DNA of 64,000 bases from Chloroflexaceae bacterium (GCA_025057155.1 JANWYD010000006.1:216359-280358); one strand, 5' to 3'; shown: positions 1-10,812, numbered from the stretch's first letter. A program made the numbers and translations. The notes: generated by a model from the letters alone, not told the origin.

Positions 1-3000
1 GCTGCGCCGTTGAGTGTGCCGCTGCTGTTTGAACTGGCCGACGCGCGCTTCTGGCTGCTCGGCTGGCGCTCGGCCCAGCGGCGGCAGGCCAAACTGGCGG
101 CCCTGCGCGCCGAGGGGCTGCGGCTGCTGATCAACATCGCCCTGTTGCCTGACCAGGCGGCGCTCAACGTGGACGCGATCACGCGCACGCTGGCGCGCAT
201 GCTGATCACCCGACGCCGGCTGCTGGAGTGGGAGACGGCGGCCCAGGCCCAGTTGCGCCTGCGGCGCTCCTGGGATCGGGCGCTGCGGCGCACGGCTCCG
301 GCCCTGGCAGTGCTGGGGCTGCTGGGTCTCACCCGGCCCCGGCAGGCGCTGGAGGCTCTGCCCGCCGCTGCGCCGGTGCTGGCAGCGTGGGTCGGCTCGC
401 CGGCCCTGGTTGGCTGGCTTGACCGGCCCTACCTGGCGCCGCAGCCCGAACCGCTCACCGCCGATGACACTGCGCTGCTGCGCCGCCTGGCCCGCACCAC
501 CTGGGCCTACTTCGAGCGCTTCGTGGACGAAGAGGGCCATTATCTGGCGCCCGACAACTTCCAGGAAACGCCGGCTCCCCTTGTGGCCCCGCGCACCTCG
601 CCGACCAACATCGGCCTGCAATTGCTGGCCGACCTGGCCGCCTATGATTTCGGGTACGTCTCTTTGAGCGAACTGACCACGCGCAGCGAGCGCGTGTTCG
701 CCACCCTGGGGCGCCTCGAACGCTACCGCGGGCACCTGCTCAACTGGTACGACACCCGCACCCTGCGCCCGCTCCCGCCGCTGTACGTCTCCACGGTGGA
801 CAGCGGCAATCTGGCCGGTCATCTGATCGCCCTGGCCCAGGGCTACCTGGGGTTGGAGCAGGCGCCAATCATTGGCCTGGCGGCCCTGGCAGGGCTGCAA
901 GACGCCCTGATGCTCGCGCGCGACCATCTGGAGGAGGATGACCCGCTGCGCGGACGGCTGATGGAGGTGGAGCGCCTGCTCGACACGCCTCCCGAAAGCC
1001 TGCGCGGCTATCGCGAGCGCCTGACGCAGGTGCTCGAGCGCACCGAAGAACTGCGCCTGAGCGGCGCGGCCGCCGACTGGCTGCGTGCTGCGCGGCGCCA
1101 GGCCCGCGCCCATCTGGAGGACCTGGAAACCCTGGCCGGCGCGGAGAGCGAGTCGGACGGACCGGCGCCAACCCTGGGGGAACTGGCGGCGCGCAACGAG
1201 GCCGCGGCGCGCCTGCTCGAGCGCCAGGCGGCGATTATCGCCCAGGCCCGCGAACTGGCCCTGGGCATGGATTTCCGCTTCCTCTACGACGAGACCCGGC
1301 GCATCTTCGTCATCGGCTACAACGTCAGCGAGGGACGCCGCGACAACTCCTTCTACGATCTGCTGGCCTCCGAGTCGCGGCTGGCGAGCTTTGTGGCCAT
1401 CGCCAAGGGCGACGTGCCCAAGGAGCACTGGTTCCACATCGGGCGCACCTTCACTCCCGCTGCCGGGCCGGCGACCCTGATGGCCTGGAGCGGCACTATG
1501 TTCGAGTACCTGATGCCGCAACTGGTGATGGCCACCTTCCCCGAAACGCTGCTCGACGCCACAGTGCGCGGCGCGGTCGCGGCGCAGATCGCCTACGGGG
1601 CCCGCAAGGGCGTGCCCTGGGGCATCTCCGAGTCGGCCTTCAATAGCCGCGATCTGGCGATGAATTATCAGTACCGCGCCTTCGGCGTGCCGGGCCTGGG
1701 GCTGAAGAGCGGCCTGGCCAACGATCTGGTGGTGGCGCCCTACGCTACGACGCTGGCCTTGAGCGTGCAGCCGCACGCGGCCGTGGAGAACCTGCGGCGC
1801 CTGATTGACCTGGGAATGTGGGGCGCCTATGGCCTCTACGAAGCGGTGGACTTCACCCCTGAACGGCTCCCGCCGGGCCAGCGGCACGCCATCGTGCGCT
1901 CCTTCATGGTTCACCATCAGGGGATGAGCCTGGTGGCCCTCGACAACGCGCTCCACAACGAGATTATGCAGCGGCGCTTTCACCAGGAGCCGATCATCCG
2001 CGCCACCGAGCCGCTGTTGCACGAGAAGATCCCCGAAAGCGCGCCGATCCAGTTGCCCGAAGACGTGGCCGAGGCCCCGACAGTGGTTCTGCCTGTGGTC
2101 CCCACGTCGCGCCAGTTCGCCAGTCCGGGCACGGCATCGCCGTACACGCACCTGCTGGGCGGTCCGGTCTACCGTGTGATGCTTACCAATGCTGGCGGCG
2201 GCGCCAGTTTTTACAAGGACCTGGCGGTCACCCGCTGGCGCCCCGATGGCGCCCGCGACTGCTGGGGCAACTTCATCTACCTCCGCGATGCCCGCAGCGG
2301 GCTGGCGTGGTCGGCGGGCTACCAGCCCCTGCGCCGCGAGGGGCAACAGTACCGGGTGCGCTTCAGCCTGGAGAAGGCCGAGTTCCTGCAACAGATCGGC
2401 GGCATCGAAACGCGCATGGAGGTAACGGTCTCGCCGGAAGACCCGGCGGAGGTGCGGCGCATCACTCTGACGAACCTGGGCGCTGCGCCGCGCGAACTGG
2501 AGGTCACCAGCTACGCCGAGCTGGTGCTGGCGCCGCCCATGGCTGAAATGGCTCACCCGGCCTTCGCCAATCTGTTCGTCGAGACCGAGTTCGTGGCCGA
2601 GCGGGGGGCCCTGCTGGCCTCGCGCCGTCCCCGCGCGGCGGACGGCGAGCGCCCCTACGCGGTGCACGTGGTGGCGGCCCGTTCCGGGGTGGTGGGCGAG
2701 GTGGAGTTTGAAACCGACCGGGCAACCTTCCTGGGGCGGGGTCACAGCCCTGCCCACCCGGTGGCCCTGGACCGACCCCTCAGCGGCCGCGCGGGCGCGG
2801 TGCTGGACCCGATCTTCAGCCTGCGACGGCGCGTGCGCATCGCTCCGGGGGCCTCGGTGCAACTCTTCTTCACCACCGCCGTGGGCGCTACCCGCGAAGA
2901 GGCCCTGCGCCTGGCCGATAAATACTGCGACCCTCTGGTAGGCGCGCGGGCCTTCGACCTGGCCTGGACCCAGGCCCAGGTCGAACTGCAAAGCCTGAAC

Positions 3001-5979
3001 CTGGACGGTGACGCGGCCCACCGTTATCAGCGCCTGGCGGCCTTCGCCATCTTCCCCGACCCACTGCGGCGTGCCGCGCCTGAGGTGATCGAGCGCAACC
3101 GCAAGGGACAGCCCGGCCTGTGGGCCTACGGCATCTCCGGCGATGATCCGATCGTGCTGGCGCGTATTTCCACGCCTGGCGAGCTGGGACTGGTGCAGGA
3201 ACTGTTGCAGGCCCACGAGTACTGGCGGCTGAAGGGGCTGCGGGTCGAACTGGTCATCCTCAATGAGGAAACCGGCGGCTACCTGCACGAGTTGCACGAG
3301 CAACTGCTGGCGCTGATCCGCAGCGGGCGAGCCGGAGGCTGGCTCAACCAGCGCGGCGGCGTCTTTGCGCTGCGGGCCGACCTGATGCCTGAAGAGGACC
3401 GCGTGTTGCTCGAAAGCGCCGCGCGGGTGGTGCTGGCGGGCCGGCGGGGCAGCCTGGCCCAGCATCTGCGGCGCCGCGAAGCGGATACGGCGCCGCTGCC
3501 CCAGATCCTTGCCGTCCCCCCCGCGGGACCGGCTCTGCCCCCTGGCGAATCGCTCGCGCTGCGCGGCCCTTACGGCGGCTTTGCTCGCGACGGCGCCGAA
3601 TATGTGATTGAACTGGCGCCCGGCCAGTACACGCCCGCGCCGTGGATCAACGTGATCGCCAATCCGCGCTTCGGCTGCATCGTCTCGGAGCGCGGCGCGG
3701 GCTACACCTGGTCAGAGAACAGCCGCGAGAACCGCCTGACGCCCTGGTCAAACGACCCGGTTGGCGACCCGGCGGGCGAGGCCCTCTACCTGCGCGACGA
3801 GCGCGACGGCGCGGTCTGGTCGCCCACCCCCTGGCCGCTGGGCGCGGGCCACTGGCGCGTGCGCCACGGCTTCGGCTACAGCGTCTTCGAGCACCGCCGC
3901 CACGGGATCGGGAGCAGGCTGACCATCGGCGTGGCGCCCGAGGACCCAGTGAAGTTCTACCGGCTGGAGTTGACCAACGAGAGCGACGACGAGCGCGAGC
4001 TGACCCTGACATTTTATGTCGAGTGGGTGCTGGGGGTATTCCGCGAGCAGATGGCGCCTTTCATCGTGACCATGGCCGACGAGGAGCGCGGGGCGCTGCT
4101 GGCGCGTAACGCCTACAACCACGAGTTTGGCGAACGGGTCGCCTTCATCGCCGCCAGCGAGCCGGCCTCCTTTAGCGGGGATCGCAAGGCCTTTATCGGA
4201 CGCAACGGCGATCTGACCGGCCCGGCGGCGCTGCTGCGCGGCGGCCCGCTGGCGGGCCGCGCTGGCGCCGGCCTGGACCCCTGCGGCGCGCTGCGCTGCA
4301 TGATGCGGCTGGCCCCTGGCGAACGGCGCACGCTGGTGCTGCTGCTGGGACAGGGCGCCAGCGAGAGTGAGGCATGGGCGCTGATCGAGCGCTACCGCAA
4401 CCCCGCCGCGGTTAGCGCCGCCCTCGAACAGAGCGCCGCCTCCTGGAACGCCCGGTTGAGTCAGGTCCGCGTGCGCACACCAAGTGCGGAACTGGACGTG
4501 CTGCTCAACGGCTGGCTGCTCTACCAGACCCTGAGTTGCCGCATCTGGGCGCGCTCGGCCTTCTACCAGTCGGGCGGGGCCTACGGCTTCCGCGACCAAC
4601 TGCAAGATGTGCTGGCGCTGCTGCACACCGAACCGGCGCTGGCTCGCGAGCACCTCCTGCGAGCGGCCGCGCGGCAGTTCGTCGAGGGCGACGTGCAGCA
4701 CTGGTGGCACCCGCCGACCGGGCGCGGCATCCGCACGCGCTTCTCTGACGACTACCTCTGGCTACCCTTCGCGACCTGCCACTACGTCCGGCTCACTGGC
4801 GACAGCACCGTGCTCGACGAAACGGTCCCCTTCCTCGAAGGCCGGCCCCTGGCCGACGACGAGGCGGAGTACTACGACTACCCCACCGTCTCCGAGGAGC
4901 GAGCCAGTCTCTACGAGCACTGCACGCGGGCAGTGGAGCTGGCCCTGCGGCGCAAGGGGACGCACGGTCTGCCATTGATGGGCGCCGGAGACTGGAACGA
5001 CGGGATGAATCTGGTCGGCGCGGGCGGCCGGGGCGAGAGTGTCTGGGTCGGCTGGTTCCTGATCGTGGTGCTGCGCGCTATGGCCGAAGTGGCCACAGCG
5101 CGCGGCGACAGTGAACGTGCCACACGCTACGCGGCGGCGGCGCGCGAGCAATTGGCGGCGCTGGAGGCCAGCGCGTGGGACGGGGCCTGGTACCTGCGGG
5201 CCTTCTACGACGACGGCGCGCCCCTCGGTTCGGCGCGCAACGATGAATGTCGGATTGACTTGCTGCCCCAGGCCTGGGCGGTGATCGCCGGCGGCGACCC
5301 CATCCGGGCGCGCCAGGCCATCGAGTCGGCAATGGTCCACCTGGTGGACCGCGAGGCGCAGCTCATCCGGCTCCTGACGCCGCCGTTCGACCGCAGCGAG
5401 CAGAACCCTGGCTACATCAAAGGCTACGTGCCGGGCGTGCGCGAGAATGGCGGACAGTACACCCACGCGGCGACCTGGCTCATCTGGGCCTGCGGGATGC
5501 TCGGCGCGCGGGCCGACGCCTATGCCCTGCTCGAGATGATCAATCCGGTGCGTCACGCCAACACCCGGCCCGAAACCTACAAGGTCGAACCGTATGTCAT
5601 CGCCGCCGATGTGTACGCCGCCGAGCAGCACCGCGGGCGTGGCGGGTGGACCTGGTACACCGGCTCGGCGGGCTGGCTCTATCGCCTGGGGCTGGAAGTG
5701 ATCCTGGGGCTGCGGCGCGAAGGGGCGAGTCTGCGCGTGCAGCCCTGCGTGCCGCCTGAGTGGCCGGGCTACGAGGTGGCCTACCGCTACGGCGAGAGCG
5801 TGTACCACATCCGCGTGGAACGCCTGCCCGAAGAACCCGGCTCGGACCTCGAAACCCTGCTCGACGGCGAACTGTTGTCAGACGGGCGCATCCCTCTGCG
5901 CGACGATGGAAGGACGCACGAGGTAATCGTGCGAGTCGCCAGGGTCACAGAGGCCGAGAGCGCTTCTCAGAAAGGTTGA
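1..5979 (+). CDS. Cyclic beta-1,2-glucan synthase-like protein (NdvB family), 5'-truncated by window edge
   Basis: The frame is open to the first base, so the true start lies upstream; about 1,992 residues are visible. The visible part has a short membrane/linker region (first ~150 residues), a glycoamylase-like domain (about 430-680; [16 protein letters not shown] and [11 protein letters not shown] segments), two beta-sandwich GH94-type N-terminal domains (about 720-1010 and 1190-1460), and a GH94-type phosphorylase catalytic domain (about 1480-1900) with [10 protein letters not shown] carrying the expected catalytic Asp near residue 1660. NdvB/ChvB proteins are about 2,800 residues, with a GT84 glucosyltransferase domain in front of what is seen here; that domain would be off-window. 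Family role: synthesis and ring-size control of cyclic beta-1,2-glucans at the inner membrane. A long GH94 protein without GT84 is the alternative. It is convergent with the next gene. Confidence 0.88.
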   Translation, partial: AAPLSVPLLFELADARFWLLGWRSAQRRQAKLAALRAEGLRLLINIALLPDQAALNVDAITRTLARMLITRRRLLEWETAAQAQLRLRRSWDRALRRTAPALAVLGLLGLTRPRQALEALPAAAPVLAAWVGSPALVGWLDRPYLAPQPEPLTADDTALLRRLARTTWAYFERFVDEEGHYLAPDNFQETPAPLVAPRTSPTNIGLQLLADLAAYDFGYVSLSELTTRSERVFATLGRLERYRGHLLNWYDTRTLRPLPPLYVSTVDSGNLAGHLIALAQGYLGLEQAPIIGLAALAGLQDALMLARDHLEEDDPLRGRLMEVERLLDTPPESLRGYRERLTQVLERTEELRLSGAAADWLRAARRQARAHLEDLETLAGAESESDGPAPTLGELAARNEAAARLLERQAAIIAQARELALGMDFRFLYDETRRIFVIGYNVSEGRRDNSFYDLLASESRLASFVAIAKGDVPKEHWFHIGRTFTPAAGPATLMAWSGTMFEYLMPQLVMATFPETLLDATVRGAVAAQIAYGARKGVPWGISESAFNSRDLAMNYQYRAFGVPGLGLKSGLANDLVVAPYATTLALSVQPHAAVENLRRLIDLGMWGAYGLYEAVDFTPERLPPGQRHAIVRSFMVHHQGMSLVALDNALHNEIMQRRFHQEPIIRATEPLLHEKIPESAPIQLPEDVAEAPTVVLPVVPTSRQFASPGTASPYTHLLGGPVYRVMLTNAGGGASFYKDLAVTRWRPDGARDCWGNFIYLRDARSGLAWSAGYQPLRREGQQYRVRFSLEKAEFLQQIGGIETRMEVTVSPEDPAEVRRITLTNLGAAPRELEVTSYAELVLAPPMAEMAHPAFANLFVETEFVAERGALLASRRPRAADGERPYAVHVVAARSGVVGEVEFETDRATFLGRGHSPAHPVALDRPLSGRAGAVLDPIFSLRRRVRIAPGASVQLFFTTAVGATREEALRLADKYCDPLVGARAFDLAWTQAQVELQSLNLDGDAAHRYQRLAAFAIFPDPLRRAAPEVIERNRKGQPGLWAYGISGDDPIVLARISTPGELGLVQELLQAHEYWRLKGLRVELVILNEETGGYLHELHEQLLALIRSGRAGGWLNQRGGVFALRADLMPEEDRVLLESAARVVLAGRRGSLAQHLRRREADTAPLPQILAVPPAGPALPPGESLALRGPYGGFARDGAEYVIELAPGQYTPAPWINVIANPRFGCIVSERGAGYTWSENSRENRLTPWSNDPVGDPAGEALYLRDERDGAVWSPTPWPLGAGHWRVRHGFGYSVFEHRRHGIGSRLTIGVAPEDPVKFYRLELTNESDDERELTLTFYVEWVLGVFREQMAPFIVTMADEERGALLARNAYNHEFGERVAFIAASEPASFSGDRKAFIGRNGDLTGPAALLRGGPLAGRAGAGLDPCGALRCMMRLAPGERRTLVLLLGQGASESEAWALIERYRNPAAVSAALEQSAASWNARLSQVRVRTPSAELDVLLNGWLLYQTLSCRIWARSAFYQSGGAYGFRDQLQDVLALLHTEPALAREHLLRAAARQFVEGDVQHWWHPPTGRGIRTRFSDDYLWLPFATCHYVRLTGDSTVLDETVPFLEGRPLADDEAEYYDYPTVSEERASLYEHCTRAVELALRRKGTHGLPLMGAGDWNDGMNLVGAGGRGESVWVGWFLIVVLRAMAEVATARGDSERATRYAAAAREQLAALEASAWDGAWYLRAFYDDGAPLGSARNDECRIDLLPQAWAVIAGGDPIRARQAIESAMVHLVDREAQLIRLLTPPFDRSEQNPGYIKGYVPGVRENGGQYTHAATWLIWACGMLGARADAYALLEMINPVRHANTRPETYKVEPYVIAADVYAAEQHRGRGGWTWYTGSAGWLYRLGLEVILGLRREGASLRVQPCVPPEWPGYEVAYRYGESVYHIRVERLPEEPGSDLETLLDGELLSDGRIPLRDDGRTHEVIVRVARVTEAESASQKG

Positions 5980-6036
5980 CGCAAAGACGCGACGACGCAA
6001 AGCAGGTGTGGAACATCCATAGCCGGCGTGGGAGGT

Positions 6037-9036
6037 TCAGGGCATATGCGCTGTTGACCTGCGCTCGAAACGCAGCGCCACATCGCTCGCCAGAGGCGCG
6101 GGCAAACGCAGTGTCAGACCGGAAGGGCCGGTTGCAACTCTCTCCGTCAGCGTCACTGTACCCGTGTACGTGTCCCACCAGGTCACGTGATAGACGCCGG
6201 GGGCGAGATCGGGGATGGTGATCGTGCCGCTGATGGGTGCGATAGGCACGGCATCCACCACATTGCGCCAGGTGTGATGGCGATTGCTGACCCAGAGATG
6301 GCCGCGATTGGCGACGCGATCAACCTGTCCCCATGCGCGCAGGTCAGGGTGCGACGTGACTGCTCGCGCCTCGGCATAGCGCCCATTGTTCAGCGGGATG
6401 CCATCCATGAAGTCGCGGTAGGCCTTAAAGTGACCGTAGAGGTTGTAACGCCGCATGTTCTCAGCATCCCAGTACAACTCGTAGAGGCCGCCGGCGTTGA
6501 TCTGTCCCCAGATGAAATTGTGGAGCCAGATCCCGCGCGTATCGCGGCGCTGGTCGTGGGTGGCATCCCCCCGATAGTCGTTCGCGTCGCCCAGGGCCAC
6601 CTCCCCGCGGGTGACCGGCTTGCGCGGACCTGAGCGGCTGCGTCCTCCGATCTGCCAGCTATACGCGGCGGTAAGCAAGGCGGTATCGTGGTTCAAAGGG
6701 GTGAGATCAAACGATCCATTCAGGTAAATCGGCTGCCCGTCGGGCGCGATCAGTTCCGCCTCATCAATCCATGCCGCACCGCCAGTCCCGAACCCATTCT
6801 GAAAGTAGATGGCGAGCGTGTGGATTCTGTCGTCGTTGATGATGAGGCGCGCCAAGCGTGGCGCGGGAGCGCCGTCAGCCAGGTAGCGGCTATCAAACGT
6901 GCGCCAGGAGTAGGTTCCGGCGGGTGCACTGCATAGGAACTCCTGGCCGTTTGCAGCGGCCGGCACCACATTAGAGCGGCTATCCGGTTGCCCATGATCG
7001 AGGATCCACAACAGGCGCGGGCCAGCGAGATCGTTCGGCTGGTCATAGCCGCAGGCGCCGGTGAAGTTCTCGGCCCGCATGCGATAGCGGATCACCCATT
7101 CGCCCGCGCCGCGAATGACCAGGGCGCGGGGCGTGCCACCGGCGGTGTTAAACTGCTCTACTCCGGGGATGCGCACGGAGGAGCCAGTGCCGCCGAATAC
7201 ATAGTCGGGGCGACTCTCGAAGACCAGGGGAGGGCCAATCTGCTGCGCCCAGCCCGCGGTAAGCGCCCCGCAACAGGCGTAGGCATGAACATCGGCGTAG
7301 TCTACCCCGCTGTAGGTCGGATTGCCCCAGAACTCGGCAATGGGAAAGCTGTGCCAGGTTGAGGTCGTAACCAGATGGCGCGAGGGATCGTTGGCGCGCA
7401 CAAAGCGCCCGAAGGCGTCCGCCTGCGCGTAGTGGTTGCTGTTGTACGGATCACCTTCGTTGAGCAACTCCCAGGAATGCACCGCGCGGGAGTAGCCCCA
7501 GCGGGCGATCAGGTAGCGCCAGAAATACTCGTGGTAGCGCCGCACCGCCGTGTTCGGCGCGGCATAGAAGCGATCGTTGTCGAGATCGTAGTACCCGCCA
7601 ACCAGGCTGCCATCGAGGGCGATATGATTGGCGATCCAGTCGTTCTTCTCCAGAACGACCGGGCGGATCGTCACCCCGGCCTGGGCGGCCTGCTCCAGCA
7701 CATAGTCCCATTGCCAGGAGGGCGCCTGGTCGAAGTAGCGATGGTAGGCAAAGCGGTTCTTCCACAACACCTCGCCGCCGACGGTCGTGCGGCCGTTCCA
7801 CTCCTGCACCGAGACCTCGTCCACGAAAACGTCGCCTCCTGTGGTATTCTCCAGGATCAGGTAGAAGTTATCGAGGAAGAAGTCGTTCGGCCCGGTAGTA
7901 AACGTGCCTGTGAGCTCGGTCCAGCCCGTGGTGCCATTGACAAACTCGACCAGGCGTGTCGTCCCTGCGGCGGTCGAGGCGGGATCGGCGCACGTCTCGC
8001 CCAGCCAGCCCCCGCGCCGGATAGTGAACCCGTATGGGTAGCGAGCGTCCCGCGGGCCGCTCACGCCAACCGCCCGCACCCGGGCGCGAATGAGGTAGGC
8101 GGTGTCTGGCCTGACGGCGATGTTGTTCGAGAAGCCCTGAAACATGCACGGGTTGCGCCGGTTTTCCACCGCGGGATCGGCATAATCCCACAGCCGCAGC
8201 GCGAACTGATGATCCGCGTAGGCTTTGGCATAGCTCAGGCTCGACGGGTTGAGGTAACCGCCCTCACCGGGCAGGTGGTGCGAGTGCCAGGGATTCCATG
8301 GGGCCATGAAAATGCCGCTACCGCTCATCCACACTCGCAAGAAATTGATCCGGTAGCGTTCAAACCGCTGCATTTCGGCATCGACGTGGTAAGTGAAGCG
8401 CTCGCTGTCGAAGCCCGCGCCGTGCCCCGCAGCGATGAACGGCGAGCCGTCGGCATACTCGAAATAGCCCGGATCGCGCCGGGCTATGCGAATAAAGCCA
8501 TGGTTGTGCGGCGAGACCGGCGGTGTGACGGTGAACGTGCCAACATCGCTAAAGGCGACGCCGGAAGCATCCCTGGCGCGCAGGCGATAGCGCCAGACAC
8601 CTGCTTGTTGCGGCGCGAAGCGCACCTTCCAGACCGGTGCGCCGCGGGGATACAGCCACTCCGAGCCATTCGCGCAGTCGTTGGCCTCGGCGCCGCCAAT
8701 GCACCGGCGCTCGTAATCCTGGTACAGAAAGCCTGGCTGAGTAATCACCGTCTTCCAGTCATCCGGACTGAACAGACCGTCCACGCTGATGCCGACCCTG
8801 GCGGGCACGCCGGCAGGCGGAGCGGGGTCGAAGGGATAGGCCGGATGACTGGCTATGGAGCCGTTGACCTCAAAGGTCACTTCAAACTTGCCATACTGCT
8901 CAACCCGCGCCGCGCCCGCCCGGACGTTGGCGATGACCAGCCTTTCCTGCGCCTGGCCCGCGAGCAGCCATGGCCATGGCAGCACCGCAATGCTTATGAC
9001 AAGGGCAAGAGCAAGGATTAGCAGACGTCTGCCCAT
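6037..9036 (-). CDS. Secreted glycoside hydrolase-like protein with DUF5060-type N-terminus and embedded carbohydrate-binding-like domains
   Basis: 999 residues from the ATG at 9036, chosen because it opens directly into a signal peptide (MGRRLLILALALVISI followed by a hydrophobic stretch ending near AQA); an upstream in-frame ATG at 9090 would bury it. After the signal comes an immunoglobulin-like DUF5060-type domain (about 30-160), then a TIM-barrel-like region (HNHGFIRIARRDPGYFEY, RVWMSGSGIF, SWELLNEGDPYNSNHY, the last with a candidate catalytic Glu). The barrel seems interrupted by a jelly-roll-like segment (about 290-420, NPCMFQGFSNN to FVDEVSVQEW), and a second such segment lies near 610-780. 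The C-terminus is a beta-rich domain. The likely role is extracellular polysaccharide binding or hydrolysis. The substrate cannot be read from the sequence. It is convergent with the glucan synthase-like gene, 57 bp apart. Confidence 0.72.
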   Translation of the reverse strand: MGRRLLILALALVISIAVLPWPWLLAGQAQERLVIANVRAGAARVEQYGKFEVTFEVNGSIASHPAYPFDPAPPAGVPARVGISVDGLFSPDDWKTVITQPGFLYQDYERRCIGGAEANDCANGSEWLYPRGAPVWKVRFAPQQAGVWRYRLRARDASGVAFSDVGTFTVTPPVSPHNHGFIRIARRDPGYFEYADGSPFIAAGHGAGFDSERFTYHVDAEMQRFERYRINFLRVWMSGSGIFMAPWNPWHSHHLPGEGGYLNPSSLSYAKAYADHQFALRLWDYADPAVENRRNPCMFQGFSNNIAVRPDTAYLIRARVRAVGVSGPRDARYPYGFTIRRGGWLGETCADPASTAAGTTRLVEFVNGTTGWTELTGTFTTGPNDFFLDNFYLILENTTGGDVFVDEVSVQEWNGRTTVGGEVLWKNRFAYHRYFDQAPSWQWDYVLEQAAQAGVTIRPVVLEKNDWIANHIALDGSLVGGYYDLDNDRFYAAPNTAVRRYHEYFWRYLIARWGYSRAVHSWELLNEGDPYNSNHYAQADAFGRFVRANDPSRHLVTTSTWHSFPIAEFWGNPTYSGVDYADVHAYACCGALTAGWAQQIGPPLVFESRPDYVFGGTGSSVRIPGVEQFNTAGGTPRALVIRGAGEWVIRYRMRAENFTGACGYDQPNDLAGPRLLWILDHGQPDSRSNVVPAAANGQEFLCSAPAGTYSWRTFDSRYLADGAPAPRLARLIINDDRIHTLAIYFQNGFGTGGAAWIDEAELIAPDGQPIYLNGSFDLTPLNHDTALLTAAYSWQIGGRSRSGPRKPVTRGEVALGDANDYRGDATHDQRRDTRGIWLHNFIWGQINAGGLYELYWDAENMRRYNLYGHFKAYRDFMDGIPLNNGRYAEARAVTSHPDLRAWGQVDRVANRGHLWVSNRHHTWRNVVDAVPIAPISGTITIPDLAPGVYHVTWWDTYTGTVTLTERVATGPSGLTLRLPAPLASDVALRFERRSTAHMP

Positions 9037-9069
9037 AGTTTCCGCTTCTTTCCAGACAGACAGGGGCGC

Positions 9070-9088
9070 GGGGAAACCCAGTTTCCCC
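9070..9088. repeat. GGGGAAACC palindrome copy
   Basis: GGGGAAACCCAGTTTCCCC, 34 bp upstream of the glycosidase-like protein's start; arms GGGGAAAC and GTTTCCCC are perfect. Confidence 0.85.
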
Positions 9089-9420
9089 ATCCTTCTCTAA
9101 CCAGACAAGGAAAGAGGCTTCGTGGGAGGGCAAACCTCTCTCGGACCCCCCCACGGTCCGGGCAGGCCCCCACGATACGATGGCGCACGGCACCCTGTTA
9201 ATGGCCCGCCGGAGCGGGCGGTCGGGATAGGCTGCACAGGCGGGCAGCGGTAGTTCGTTCATTGGCGCTCCTCTCCGGCGGCGGCGGCAGGAGGAACCAG
9301 AGGCAGTATACTCCGCCGGGAACCGCTTGAACGAGAAGAAATGACCACCGTGCCGTGGCGGTATGGTCCTCACCCTCCTCCCGGCTCCCTCTCTCTCCAC
9401 CTGCGGTGGAGAGGGAGGGA

Positions 9421-9660
9421 GAAAAGCGACCTCCTCCCGCCCATCAGAGGGGGGTGGGGAAACCGGGTTTCCCCACGCCCCCGCTCGTCGAGGCTCTGGG
9501 AGCGGGAGGGGGAAAGCGACCTCCTCCCGCCCATCAGAGGGGGGTGGGGAAACCAGGTTTCCCCACGCCCCCGCTCGTCGAGGCTCTGGGAGCGGGAGGG
9601 GGAAAGCGACCTCCTCCTGCCGATCACCGAATCCAAAGGAGTATGGGGAAACGAGGTTTC
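9421..9660. repeat. 90-bp tandem repeat, about 2.6 copies
   Basis: The segment beginning GAAAAGCGACCTCCTCC at 9421 recurs at 9511 and 9601, an exact 90-bp spacing. The first two units are nearly identical (one difference in the central palindrome); the third diverges after about 20 bp. Each unit contains one GGGGAAACC/GGTTTCCCC palindrome and the phrase CCGCTCGTCGAGGCTCTGGG. This is a local duplication of a dispersed palindromic repeat. Confidence 0.9.
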
Positions 9661-9681
9661 CTGACGCCCCTGCTCGTCAAG

Positions 9682-9710
9682 GGTCTGGGAGGGCGACGCC
9701 TTCCCAGACC
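9682..9710. terminator. Hairpin, 13-bp stem with one wobble/mismatch
   Basis: GGTCTGGGAGGGC pairs with GCCTTCCCAGACC across a 3-nt loop (GAC). A near-identical, perfectly paired copy lies at 46207-46235. It could be a terminator or a dispersed hairpin repeat; there is no T-run on either side. Confidence 0.5.
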
Positions 9711-9714
9711 TTCC

Positions 9715-9744
9715 TTGACAATGACTTTGCACACACCGCAAGAT
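9715..9744 (+). promoter_or_regulatory. Candidate sigma70-type promoter for the DUF5132-like gene
   Basis: A perfect TTGACA at 9715-9720 is followed after 18 bp by CAAGAT (3 of 6 matches to TATAAT). Predicted transcription would begin near 9751, about 40 nt before the GTG at 9792. The -10 match is weak. Confidence 0.4.
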
Positions 9745-9791
9745 GCGGTACCATGTCAGCCAACGGACCTGTCAGGGAAGGATCAGGTAGT

Positions 9792-10115
9792 GTGAACAAC
9801 TCGCTCAGTTTTCTAACCGGGCTGGCCGTCGGAGTCGGGCTGACGTTCGCCGCCCGTGATCTCGCGCCGGCCCTGGCGCCCCATGCCCGCACGTTGACCA
9901 AGCGCGGGCTGAAACTGGCCGTGCTGGGCTTCGAGCGGGGTCGTGAGGCCCTGGCGCTCACCGCCGAGTCGCTCAGCGATCTGCTTGCCGAGGTCCAGGC
10001 CGAGTTGCAGGCGGAACGGGCTATGCCCCGGCCGGCGCCAGCAAACAACGGCGGCGACCTGCTGGCCGAACTGCTCGCCGATGAGCAGCCGGCCGATGTG
10101 ACGCCCGAAGCCTAG
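9792..10115 (+). CDS. Small DUF5132-like membrane-associated protein
   Basis: 107 residues from GTG 9792, chosen because GGAAGG lies 11-16 nt upstream and the product then begins VNNSLSFLTGLAVGVGLTF, a single N-terminal hydrophobic segment. An in-frame ATG at 9753 has no visible ribosome site. The helix is followed by an amphipathic, Ala/Glu-rich stretch (ERGREALALTAESLSDLLAE) typical of DUF5132-like proteins, and an acidic tail. Such proteins are commonly encoded next to HMA-domain proteins and P-type ATPases, as here: an HMA-like protein follows 220 bp downstream and an ATPase after that. A role as an accessory subunit of the pump is inference. Confidence 0.6.
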   Translation: MNNSLSFLTGLAVGVGLTFAARDLAPALAPHARTLTKRGLKLAVLGFERGREALALTAESLSDLLAEVQAELQAERAMPRPAPANNGGDLLAELLADEQPADVTPEA

Positions 10116-10290
10116 CGCCGCTCCAGGCGACTCGCCCGGACGCCAGCGCGAGGACGAGCTGGTCCGGATGCACTACGCCCAAGTTGCTCATCGCGCCCAG
10201 GGGGGACGCTATGTTTTTCCAGGCGACTCGTTCGGACCACAGCGCGGAGGTGAGCATGGCCCAATGCACCATAAGCCAGCTACAATCGTA

Positions 10291-10317
10291 AATCCGCAAT
10301 CCAAAATCCGCAATCAA
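10291..10317. repeat. Short heptamer-like repeat (AATCCGCAATCCAAAATCCGCAA)
   Basis: A degenerate run of the TCCAAAA/TCCGCAA heptamer sits immediately before the HMA-like gene. Related arrays occur at 20486-20518, 21662-21697, 21794-21828 and 47519-47606. Confidence 0.7.
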
Positions 10318-10335
10318 ACGCTCCGGGGGGTCGCT

Positions 10336-10812
10336 ATGCTGCCAGTAGCCTTTGTCGCCCACCAGGCCGGCGAGCGGCTGCGCCTGCGCATTCCGGCGCG
10401 CAAGGGTGACGCCGCCTTCTTCGAGCGCGCCGAGCGCGATCTCGCCGCATGTCCTGGGGTAGCCTACGCCGAGGCCAATCCGCTGACTGCCAGTATCCTG
10501 CTGCACTTCCATGGCGACCTTGATGAACTGGCCAGCGCCGCCAGCGCGAGCCAGCTCTTCACCCTCGAACCGCCCCGAATGCCGGAGTATTCGGTGCTCG
10601 ATGTGGTGGCAGATCGCATTGATCGCCTTGAACATGCGATCAAGCACCGCACCCAGGGCGCGCTGGATCTGGAGACGATCCTGTTCCTGGGGCTGGTAGG
10701 CGCGGGGGTGGTGCAACTGGCCCGCGGCCAGGCTCTCGGTCCGGCCAGCACCCTGCTCGCCAATGCCGCTACCATCCTGGCCGTGCATCGCAATCGCCGT
10801 AACCGTGGGTGA
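10336..10812 (+). CDS. HMA-like (heavy-metal-associated fold) membrane protein
   Basis: 158 residues from ATG 10336, preceded by a G-rich stretch (CCGGGGGG, 5 nt spacing). An in-frame ATG at 10168 would run through the heptamer repeat, so it is rejected. The first ~75 residues look like a ferredoxin-like HMA_2 domain (VAFVAHQAGERLRLRIPARKG, then GVAYAEANPLTASILLHF) without the metal-binding CxxC, so direct heavy-metal chelation is unlikely. A hydrophobic segment (LETILFLGLVGAGVVQLA) and a short basic tail follow. The same fold, in the phrase VVHRSPGRLRLRIAQLYRN, is repeated inside the ATPase encoded next, suggesting an interaction or regulatory role in the transport module. Confidence 0.65.
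   Translation: MLPVAFVAHQAGERLRLRIPARKGDAAFFERAERDLAACPGVAYAEANPLTASILLHFHGDLDELASAASASQLFTLEPPRMPEYSVLDVVADRIDRLEHAIKHRTQGALDLETILFLGLVGAGVVQLARGQALGPASTLLANAATILAVHRNRRNRG

Larger units (their letters stand above)
9037..9791. other. Gene-free repeat-rich intergenic region
   Basis: About 750 bp with no credible gene. It holds four copies of the GGGGAAACC/GGTTTCCCC palindrome (9070-9088, 9456-9474, 9546-9564, 9645-9663), a 90-bp tandem duplication, a 13-bp-stem hairpin (9682-9710) and a TTGACA promoter element just before the next gene. Overlapping ORFs in several frames have unrelated repeated translations and are not treated as genes. Confidence 0.8.

Noticed and set aside
7375..9021. 548-codon plus-strand frame inside the secreted glycosidase-like gene
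   Set aside because: Antisense shadow; the minus strand has a proper signal peptide and domain pattern.
8900..9400. 166-codon minus-strand ORF covering the palindrome at 9070
   Set aside because: It overlaps the signal-peptide start of the glycosidase-like gene in another frame and contains a palindromic repeat; not credible as a gene.
9421..9660. CRISPR array or coding repeat
   Set aside because: Only two to three units without spacers, and the frame has no stable peptide pattern; it is a duplicated palindrome.
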